The translations under genes and the position numbers were made by a program. A stretch of 6,149 nucleotides of DNA, from positions 1-6,149 of the forward strand of contig JAHJFH010000064.1 of the NCBI GenBank assembly GCA_018824925.1. Reading direction: 5' to 3'. This document shows, piece after piece, positions 1 to 5,076 of the stretch; the first letter of the stretch is position 1; every line of letters begins with the position of its first letter. The stretch is from Thermoplasmatota archaeon (GTDB lineage Archaea; Thermoplasmatota; E2; DHVEG-1). The notes below the pieces were generated by a model. The model saw only the letters and a program-made list of their open reading frames with translations, was not told where the DNA came from and did no database searches.

Positions 1-1
1 A

Positions 2-1534
2 GGACACATCATCGTCTCAGCAGATGATCCATACTGTCATTCCTCTCAAAACGAACAAGATAACAGATACTTCGCACTTTTTGGTAGTGCCCCAATGCTT
101 GAACCAACAACCCCTGAAGAAGCCAAGGAAATGACCCGCATTGGATTTGACATATCAGAATCACTCCAACTCCCTCTCCTCCTTAGAACAACAACACGAT
201 TAAACCATGCAAGAGGACCCATAACCTTCAAGAAAAAACAAAAACCTCGAAAAAAAGGATTTTTTGAAAAAGATCCCCTCCTCGTCACAATGCCTATTAC
301 CGCTCGAGCCCGTCACCCCATTCTTCTTAAAAAAATGCAACAAGCCGAACACATAGCAGAAAAATCACCCTTTAACCAAATAATTACCATAGGATCCCCC
401 TTAGACACAGGAATAATAGCTTCTGGAGTTGCCTATAATTACGTAAAGGAAGTAGCGGAAGACCTCAATTTAAATGTAAAAATACTCAAACTCGGTATGA
501 CACATCCCATACCGCGTAAAGTATGTACACAATTCATACAATCCTGCCAAACCATTATTATTGCTGAAGAATTAGAACCGATCATAGAACAACAAATAAA
601 AACACTAGCTTTCGATATACATGCAGATATCACGATTCTTGGAAAAAACTCGGGACATTTCTCACGTCTCTATGAATATAACCCAGACATCGTAGCCCAA
701 GCTTTTTCAAAAATCTTTAAAGTAAAACTCCCCTATCCAAAACCACTCACCACCTCCATCAAACTACCCACCCGCCCACCCGGACTTTGCGCAGGCTGCC
801 CCCATCGAGCAACATATTACGCTGTAAAAAAAGCAGCAGATAAAAACACCATATACCCAACCGACATTGGCTGCTATACCCTTGGAAAAGCACCCCCACT
901 TGAAGTAGCTGACCTTCTCCTTTGCATGGGATCCAACGCAGGTACTGCCTGTGGCCTAGCCGTATCTACCGATCAAAAAATCATTTCATTTATGGGAGAC
1001 TCAACCTTTTTTCATTCAGGAATACCCCCTACCATCGATGCCGTGCATCATAACCACAATATTGTCATAACCATACTCGATAATCGAACCACTGCAATGA
1101 CCGGTCATCAACCACACCCCGGAACAGAATATGATGGAATGGGACGACTAGCAAAACTCATAAAAGTAGAAAATGTCGTCAAGGGACTTGGTGTGGAACA
1201 CATTGAAATAGTAAATCCTAACAACATAAAGGAAACCACCAAAGCATTCAAACGAGCAATAGATTTCAAAGGACCTGCTGTTGTTGTCAGTAAATCACCA
1301 TGTATTTTACTTGAGCTGCAAAAACAAAGAAAAATAGGTAAGAGACCATCAATATTTAGGATAGATCAACAAAAATGTCGACAATGTAAAACATGCATCG
1401 GACGATTTGGCTGCCCAGCGATTTATTACGACGAAAAGGAACGAATCATGATAGATGAAACACAATGCAATGGCTGTGGAAATTGCACTGAAGTATGTCC
1501 CTTTGAAGCAATATCTTGTGTGGAGGAAAACTAA
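2..1534 (+). CDS. iorA: Indolepyruvate:ferredoxin oxidoreductase subunit alpha, 5'-truncated by the window edge
   Basis: Large catalytic subunit of the IorAB enzyme. It oxidatively decarboxylates aryl pyruvates (indolepyruvate, phenylpyruvate, hydroxyphenylpyruvate) to aryl-acetyl-CoA and reduces ferredoxin; some methanogens run it in reverse. The frame is open from base 2 and already carries the family block HSSQNEQDNR (visible residues 13-22), so the ATG at 95 is internal and roughly the first hundred residues lie upstream. The 510 visible residues include GLCAGCPHR (261-269) and DIGCYTLG (288-295). The ThDP-binding stretch runs from GDS (332-334) to DN (360-361), about the normal spacing. 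The C-terminal bacterioferredoxin domain has two [4Fe-4S] motifs, C459/C462/C465/C471 (CX2CX2CX5CP) and C489/C492/C495/C499 (CX2CX2CX3CP). The stop overlaps the iorB start by one base (TAATG), so the subunits are translationally coupled. Family assignment is firm; exact substrate preference is inferred. Confidence 0.96.
   Translation, partial: GHIIVSADDPYCHSSQNEQDNRYFALFGSAPMLEPTTPEEAKEMTRIGFDISESLQLPLLLRTTTRLNHARGPITFKKKQKPRKKGFFEKDPLLVTMPITARARHPILLKKMQQAEHIAEKSPFNQIITIGSPLDTGIIASGVAYNYVKEVAEDLNLNVKILKLGMTHPIPRKVCTQFIQSCQTIIIAEELEPIIEQQIKTLAFDIHADITILGKNSGHFSRLYEYNPDIVAQAFSKIFKVKLPYPKPLTTSIKLPTRPPGLCAGCPHRATYYAVKKAADKNTIYPTDIGCYTLGKAPPLEVADLLLCMGSNAGTACGLAVSTDQKIISFMGDSTFFHSGIPPTIDAVHHNHNIVITILDNRTTAMTGHQPHPGTEYDGMGRLAKLIKVENVVKGLGVEHIEIVNPNNIKETTKAFKRAIDFKGPAVVVSKSPCILLELQKQRKIGKRPSIFRIDQQKCRQCKTCIGRFGCPAIYYDEKERIMIDETQCNGCGNCTEVCPFEAISCVEEN
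1522..1526 (+). promoter_or_regulatory. Shine-Dalgarno site for iorB
   Basis: GGAGG lies inside the last codons of iorA, 7 bases before the ATG at 1534. It fixes the iorB start at 1534 rather than at the in-frame TTG at 1516, which lies upstream of the site. Confidence 0.85.
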
Positions 1535-2136
1535 TGGCAAAAAAAATAAATATTGTCCTAACCGGTGTGGGCGGTCAAGGGGTAATCACCGCGGCGAATA
1601 TTTTAGGCAAAGCAGCTGTTGCAGCAAAGGTACCGGTATTTGTTTCAGAGGTTCATGGAATGGCACAACGTGGTGGATCTGTCAATTGCACAGTTCGCCT
1701 AGGAGATGTATCTGGTCCTTTAATAGCCTCAGGAACCGCTGATGTCATCCTAAGCATGGAACCAATTGAAACATTACGAAATATTGCATATGCTCACAAA
1801 AAAACAACACTCATCACAGATATCACTCCCGTTATCCCTTTTACCGTGACAGTCGGTGGTGAATCCTACCCTGATCTTGAAAAAGTATTCACTGAATTAG
1901 CACAAAAAACCAAAATCATCAAAATAGATGCTTTAAGTATAGCAAAACAAGCAGGTGCTGTAATCACTAGAAATATTGTAATGCTTGGAGCCCTTGCCGC
2001 AAGCCAAATATTACCAATCAGTAATAAAATACTCTTGGAAACGATACTACAAAACGTTCCAAAAAAATACCAGGATATAAATAAACGTGCCTTTCAAGGT
2101 GGTATCGACGCTTATAAAAACAGTACTCCTCAATAA
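1534..2136 (+). CDS. iorB: Indolepyruvate:ferredoxin oxidoreductase subunit beta
   Basis: Small (gamma-domain) subunit of the IorAB 2-oxoacid:ferredoxin oxidoreductase, cytoplasmic and partner of the upstream iorA product. The 200-residue length is normal for the family. The N-terminal block GVGGQG (residues 11-16) followed by ANILG is the family signature of the pyruvate:ferredoxin oxidoreductase gamma domain. The block EVHGMAQRGG (39-48) is diagnostic of IorB-type proteins. A further conserved stretch, NIVMLGALAAS, lies near residue 155, and the C-terminus has the typical AFxxGIDAY-like ending. No iron-sulfur cysteines are present, as expected, because the clusters sit in IorA. The start is the ATG at 1534, which overlaps the iorA stop by one base and has a well-spaced GGAGG. 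The gene is followed by a 64-base gap, so it probably ends an iorAB unit, although read-through into the next gene cannot be excluded. Confidence 0.96.
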   Translation: MAKKINIVLTGVGGQGVITAANILGKAAVAAKVPVFVSEVHGMAQRGGSVNCTVRLGDVSGPLIASGTADVILSMEPIETLRNIAYAHKKTTLITDITPVIPFTVTVGGESYPDLEKVFTELAQKTKIIKIDALSIAKQAGAVITRNIVMLGALAASQILPISNKILLETILQNVPKKYQDINKRAFQGGIDAYKNSTPQ

Positions 2137-2143
2137 TTTTATA
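2137..2143 (+). promoter_or_regulatory. Candidate TATA box upstream of the DUF99 gene
   Basis: TTTTATA directly after the iorB stop resembles an archaeal TATA element. With usual archaeal spacing, transcription would begin about 25 bases downstream, near 2165, inside the palindrome at 2155-2168, giving a leader of roughly 35 bases. No SD is visible before the ATG at 2201. Inferred from sequence and spacing only. Confidence 0.4.
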
Positions 2144-2154
2144 CCATTGCCAGC

Positions 2155-2168
2155 ATGTTTCGAAACAT
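2155..2168. promoter_or_regulatory. Perfect 14-bp palindrome, candidate operator
   Basis: ATGTTTCGAAACAT equals its own reverse complement over all 14 bases. It lies in the 64-base gap between iorB and the DUF99 gene, just downstream of the TATA-like box and over the expected start of transcription. Archaeal repressors often bind in this position. As RNA it could form only a 5-bp stem with a TCGA loop and is not followed by a T tract, so a terminator is unlikely. The binding protein is unknown. Confidence 0.45.
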
Positions 2169-2200
2169 TGATTAGCACCTGAAAATTTGTAAATATTAAA

Positions 2201-2773
2201 ATGAAGAAGCAAATAAGACTTTTAGGAATTGATGATGGACCATTCACCTTTGGTCAGCAAACCAGCATTGTTATTGGTGTCGTTATGCGCGGAGGCGCGT
2301 ATCTAGAATGCATTTTATGCAATACTATCACTATCGATGGTACCGATGCAACAGAAATATGTTTGGACATGATTCAGCATTCACGATATAAAAAACAACT
2401 AAAAGCAATACTCCTAGATGGTGCCACCCTAGGGGGCTTCAATGTAATCGACATTAATACAATATACGAAAAAACCCAAATACCTATAATAACTCTAACT
2501 AGAGATAAACCAAATTTTACCAAAATTGAAGATGTTCTAAAAAAACATTTTGTTGACTGGAAGGACAGGTTAACACTGATAAAAAAAGGGACTCTACACA
2601 AAATATTAACAAAACATAACCCTGTTTATATAAAAATAAATGGTCTTTCTATCTCTGAGGCGGAAGACATAATAAAGTTGTCAACCATACGCGGTGTCAT
2701 CCCTGAACCCCTGCGAATAGCACATCTGATCGCATCAGGAATAACTCAAGGAGAATCCTATGGCAAAGCCTAA
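2201..2773 (+). CDS. DUF99 family protein (endonuclease dU-like, UPF0215)
   Basis: Member of the archaeal DUF99 family, related to endonuclease V-like RNase H-fold nucleases. A Pyrococcus member is described as endonuclease dU, acting on deoxyuridine-containing DNA. The 190-residue length is typical. Visible family blocks are GIDDGPF (residues 9-15), IDGTDAT (45-51), LLDGATLGGFNVID (71-84) and a C-terminal PEPLRIAHLIASGI followed by GES. The acidic residues D11, D12, D46, D49, D73 and D84 are candidate metal ligands by analogy with endonuclease V; which are catalytic is inference. The ATG at 2201 has no SD and follows a gap with a TATA-like box and a palindrome, which suggests it is the first gene of a transcript. 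Its last 14 bases overlap the ferredoxin gene in another frame, so the two are probably coupled. Family membership is confident; the nuclease activity of this copy is not shown here. Confidence 0.9.
   Translation: MKKQIRLLGIDDGPFTFGQQTSIVIGVVMRGGAYLECILCNTITIDGTDATEICLDMIQHSRYKKQLKAILLDGATLGGFNVIDINTIYEKTQIPIITLTRDKPNFTKIEDVLKKHFVDWKDRLTLIKKGTLHKILTKHNPVYIKINGLSISEAEDIIKLSTIRGVIPEPLRIAHLIASGITQGESYGKA
2748..2753 (+). promoter_or_regulatory. Shine-Dalgarno site for the ferredoxin gene
   Basis: AAGGAG lies inside the 3' end of the DUF99 coding region, 6 bases before the ATG at 2760. It supports a ferredoxin start that overlaps the DUF99 gene by 14 bases. Confidence 0.8.
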
Positions 2774-2951
2774 AGCCCATATCAACCAAATTCTTTGTTT
2801 AGCATGTGGTGGTTGCATTTCAGTATGCCCACAAGATGCTATCACAATGAATGGACGAAAAGCTTTCCTTGAAAAAACAAAATGTATAAGCTGTGGGATC
2901 TGTATAAATACCTGCCCCGTTGGTGCAATAGATTTGGAGGGCAAAAAATGA
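2760..2951 (+). CDS. Small 2x[4Fe-4S] ferredoxin, likely partner of geranylgeranyl reductase
   Basis: A 63-residue soluble ferredoxin. It has two complete CX2CX2CX3CP motifs, beginning at C13 (CLACGGCISVCP) and C42 (CISCGICINTCP), so it should bind two low-potential [4Fe-4S] clusters with no cysteine missing. There is no signal peptide or extra domain. The start is set by AAGGAG at 2748-2753. The gene overlaps the DUF99 gene by 14 bases and the next gene by 4 (ATGA), so its translation is tightly tied to the geranylgeranyl reductase. A ferredoxin encoded beside the reductase in Methanosarcina acetivorans has been reported as needed for full lipid saturation, and the same role is the best inference here. 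It could also accept electrons from the IorAB enzyme encoded upstream. Confidence 0.93.
   Translation: MAKPKAHINQILCLACGGCISVCPQDAITMNGRKAFLEKTKCISCGICINTCPVGAIDLEGKK
2936..2940 (+). promoter_or_regulatory. Shine-Dalgarno site for geranylgeranyl reductase
   Basis: GGAGG lies within the last codons of the ferredoxin gene, 7 bases before the ATG at 2948. It selects 2948 over the in-frame ATG at 2882, which would add 22 residues before the FAD-binding motif and overlap most of the second cluster motif of the ferredoxin. Confidence 0.85.
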
Positions 2952-4138
2952 AATATGACGTCGTAGTAGTTGGTAGCGGTCCAGCAGGAAGTGTCACAGC
3001 ACGGTATGCCGCAGCATCAGGGGCAAAAGTACTCATCATTGAGCGACGCCCGGAAGTAGGAGTACCCGTACTCTGCGCCGAAGGAATAAGTAAAAATGTC
3101 GATAATTATAACCTATTATCTGGAACAAAATGGATGGCGGCCAGTATGGATGGTGCCAGAATATTCTCACCAGATCGTACCATAGTCAAACTCGCAGCAG
3201 AACTTGCTGGTGCTGAAACAGGATATGTACTAAACAGAGAATTTTTTGATAAAGAACTAGTACAAGGAGCATTAAAAAAAGGCGCTTCCATTATGCTGAA
3301 CACCACAGCAATCGACTTGCTGAAAAATAAAGACACCATCATTGGAATAAAAGCCCTTCAATTCGATGAACATCTTGACATTGAAGCAGATATTATTGTA
3401 GCCGCTGATGGCGTAGAATCAAAAGTTGGTAGATGGGCAGGGATTAATACAACATTAAAACCACATGATCTCGAAACTTGTACGCAATATACCCTATCAA
3501 ATATTGTTGTAGAGGAAGGATACTGTGATTTCTATTTAGGAAAAAAAATCGCACCCGGCGGTTATATCTGGGTCTTTCCAAAAGGAAAAGATACAGCAAA
3601 TGTTGGTATCGGTGTACTCGCAAGTGAAAGCACACCCCAACTTCCCCTTAAACTCCTTAACACATTTATTAAGAACCATCCAGACCTCAAAAAAGGTGAA
3701 CCCCTCCGATTCCTTGCAGGAGCCGTTCCAGTTGCAGAACCAATCCCAGCCACCTACGACCATTTACTGCTCGTCGGTGATGCAGCCCGACAAGTAGATC
3801 CCATTACTGGAGGTGGATTAATGGCTTCCATCGAAGCAGGAAAAAGTGCAGGAGAGACCATAGGACATGCGATAGAACTACAACAATTTGACCAAAAAAC
3901 ATTACTTCCTTACGAGGAACAGTTACAAGACACCCTATACCGAAAACTGAAACGTAACTATGTCGTTAAAGAAATCCTTCAAAACTTTGATGATAAAACC
4001 CTCAACATGCTCGCAGACTCGTTAAAAAATTATAAATTCGACGAGCTCAGTACGTTTAGTCTCGTAAAAGCATTAGTCGCAAAACACCCTTCACTATTAA
4101 TAAAATTAAAGCCACTCATGCGTCTTTCAAAACTATAA
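2948..4138 (+). CDS. Geranylgeranyl reductase family flavoprotein (archaeal lipid saturation)
   Basis: FAD-dependent reductase of 396 residues that hydrogenates the isoprenoid double bonds of digeranylgeranylglycerol-type lipids at the membrane, forming saturated archaeal membrane lipids. The N-terminus has the dinucleotide-binding motif GSGPAG (residues 9-14), with the ribose-binding acid E32 at the end of the second strand. It is followed by PVLCAEGI (40-47), whose C43 corresponds to the conserved family cysteine. PGGYIWVFPKG (203-213) is the family YxWxFPKG signature. GDAARQVDPITGGG (277-290) is the second FAD-contact motif. The C-terminal region of about 100 residues is helical and charged, as in relatives. 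The start at 2948 is fixed by GGAGG and by the ATGA overlap with the ferredoxin gene. The neighbouring ferredoxin suggests ferredoxin rather than NADPH or F420 as donor, which is inference. Chlorophyll-type geranylgeranyl reductases share the family, but this context favours lipid synthesis. Confidence 0.93.
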   Translation: MKYDVVVVGSGPAGSVTARYAAASGAKVLIIERRPEVGVPVLCAEGISKNVDNYNLLSGTKWMAASMDGARIFSPDRTIVKLAAELAGAETGYVLNREFFDKELVQGALKKGASIMLNTTAIDLLKNKDTIIGIKALQFDEHLDIEADIIVAADGVESKVGRWAGINTTLKPHDLETCTQYTLSNIVVEEGYCDFYLGKKIAPGGYIWVFPKGKDTANVGIGVLASESTPQLPLKLLNTFIKNHPDLKKGEPLRFLAGAVPVAEPIPATYDHLLLVGDAARQVDPITGGGLMASIEAGKSAGETIGHAIELQQFDQKTLLPYEEQLQDTLYRKLKRNYVVKEILQNFDDKTLNMLADSLKNYKFDELSTFSLVKALVAKHPSLLIKLKPLMRLSKL

Positions 4139-4139
4139 C

Positions 4140-4145
4140 GGTGTG
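4140..4145 (+). promoter_or_regulatory. Shine-Dalgarno-like site for NAD kinase
   Basis: GGTGTG begins one base after the reductase stop codon and ends 5 bases before the ATG at 4151. Its GGTG core matches the GGTGATC part of the archaeal SD consensus. It supports the start at 4151. Confidence 0.6.
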
Positions 4146-4150
4146 AAAAA

Positions 4151-4963
4151 ATGAACTGGGGTATTGTCGCACGACCAAATGCCAAAAAAGCCCTTCAACT
4201 CGGTGGCACTGTAAAAGAATTCCTCCAAGAGCATGGAAACGTTATACTCGAAGAGCATCTCGCAGAATTTCTCCATGAAAAAGGACATCATCTAAAACAC
4301 CTCAACACAAAATGCGATATCGTAATAACCATTGGAGGGGACGGAACCATCCTCAAAACACTGGAATATGTCGAAAAACCCATTTTTGCAATAAATTCAG
4401 GTGGAATCGGATTTCTCTCAGAAGTCGAATCAAAATATGCCATGGGCGGCCTACAACGCCTTATCACAGGAAATTACAACATAGAAGAACGAGCAAAATT
4501 AAAAACTCTACTAGATGGAACTCGTCTTCCTGACGCAACAAACGAAGTAACAGCACAAACTGCACAAATCGCCAAAATTCTTTATCTAAAAATATTCATA
4601 AATGATGAACTCATCGAAACCATGGGTGCAGATGGAGTAATTGTTGCAAGCCCCACCGGTTCAACCAGCTATTCACTTAGTGTTGGTGGACCGATGATGG
4701 ACCCCGCTGTCAATGCAATGATCATTGCACCAATTGCCCCATTTAAACTCTCTGCACGCCCATGGATTGTTCCTCTAAAACGAACCGTACAGATAAAAAT
4801 TCTACCAAAAAGTAAAGAAACTCAACTTGTTTTAGACGGAAATTCCTATTTCTCAATAACCCCAGAAAGTGAAATTCATATCACCGGATCAGAAAAAAAA
4901 GCACGCTTCATTCGGTTCGGTGAATCATTTTATCAAATGGTACGCCTCAAACTTATGCGATAA
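4151..4963 (+). CDS. nadK: NAD kinase (ATP- or polyphosphate-dependent)
   Basis: Cytoplasmic NAD kinase of 270 residues, which phosphorylates NAD(H) to NADP(H). The nucleotide-binding motif GGDGT is at residues 62-66, and NSGGIGFL (82-89) is the next conserved strand-loop. ATNEV (129-133) carries the conserved NE pair. GADGVIVASPTGSTSYS (159-175) followed by LSVGGP is the strongest family signature. APIAP and RPWIVP follow in the beta-sandwich C-terminal domain. Length and motif order are normal and no key residue is missing. The gene starts 12 bases after the reductase stop with an SD-like GGTGTG, so it belongs to the same transcript as the ferredoxin and the lipid reductase. The link may be shared demand for reducing power, but the sequence does not prove this. 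Whether it uses ATP or polyphosphate cannot be read here. Confidence 0.95.
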   Translation: MNWGIVARPNAKKALQLGGTVKEFLQEHGNVILEEHLAEFLHEKGHHLKHLNTKCDIVITIGGDGTILKTLEYVEKPIFAINSGGIGFLSEVESKYAMGGLQRLITGNYNIEERAKLKTLLDGTRLPDATNEVTAQTAQIAKILYLKIFINDELIETMGADGVIVASPTGSTSYSLSVGGPMMDPAVNAMIIAPIAPFKLSARPWIVPLKRTVQIKILPKSKETQLVLDGNSYFSITPESEIHITGSEKKARFIRFGESFYQMVRLKLMR

Positions 4964-5003
4964 TAATGCTAATTATTTGCTAAGAAACATATAATTACCG
5001 CCC

Positions 5004-5032
5004 ATCGCCATTCCCGCGATCGTCCTATTTTT
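5004..5032 (+). terminator. Possible transcription terminator after nadK
   Basis: ATCGC (5004-5008) and GCGAT (5016-5020) can pair around a 7-base loop, followed after 7 bases by a run of five T (5028-5032). Archaeal termination depends mainly on T tracts, so the T5 is the more relevant element. The stem is weak and the spacing is longer than in a bacterial intrinsic terminator. Confidence 0.35.
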
Positions 5033-5035
5033 AAC

Positions 5036-5046
5036 AAATATTTTAA
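5036..5046 (+). promoter_or_regulatory. Candidate TATA box for the membrane protein gene
   Basis: AAATATTTTAA sits about 35 bases before the ATG at 5077. Usual archaeal spacing would place the transcript start near 5068, giving a leader of about 10 bases and explaining why no SD is visible. The region is A+T-rich overall, so the match is not specific. Confidence 0.35.
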
Positions 5047-5048
5047 AA

Positions 5049-5067
5049 CAGCAGGTCCTATCTGCTG
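5049..5067. promoter_or_regulatory. Inverted repeat upstream of the membrane protein gene
   Basis: CAGCAG (5049-5054) and CTGCTG (5062-5067) are exact reverse complements around a 7-base spacer. In RNA a seventh G-U pair is possible. It lies between the TATA-like box and the start codon, so it could be a DNA operator. If transcription starts further upstream, it could instead be a leader hairpin ending 9 bases before the ATG. Confidence 0.4.
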
Positions 5068-5076
5068 CAGACTAAA

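Larger units (their letters stand above)
4964..5076. other. 113-base intergenic region between nadK and the membrane protein gene
   Basis: No coding frame is supported. In order, the region holds an A+T-rich stretch, a locally C-rich patch (about 4998-5025), a 5-bp stem and T5 tract, a TATA-like box, and an inverted repeat. This reads as the end of one transcript followed by a new promoter. The component sites are listed separately. Confidence 0.6.

Noticed and set aside
95..97. ATG as the start of iorA
   Set aside because: The same frame is open upstream to base 2 and encodes the conserved HSSQNEQDNR block, so this methionine is internal and the gene is cut by the window edge.
46..633. Minus-strand open frames over iorA, and similar ones elsewhere in the window
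   Set aside because: All are short, lie opposite strongly conserved coding sequence, and have no recognisable domain or SD.
1516..1533. TTG at 1516 as an earlier iorB start
   Set aside because: The GGAGG at 1522-1526 lies downstream of it and is correctly spaced for the ATG at 1534, where the family N-terminus begins.
1455..1742. 95-residue + strand frame spanning the iorA-iorB junction
   Set aside because: It is an out-of-frame shadow of two well-supported genes, with low-complexity basic composition and no start signal.
2155..2168. Palindrome as a terminator of iorB
   Set aside because: No T tract follows it and the RNA stem would be only 5 bp, so an operator is the better reading.
2288..2299. 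CGCG-GAGG-CGCG inverted repeat inside the DUF99 gene
   Set aside because: The stem is 4 bp, the arms are self-palindromic, and it encodes normal family residues. There is no reason to see it as regulatory.
2882..2947. Upstream in-frame ATG at 2882 as the reductase start
   Set aside because: It would read out of frame through the second ferredoxin cluster motif, has no SD and adds residues before the normal FAD-binding N-terminus. The ATG at 2948 has GGAGG.
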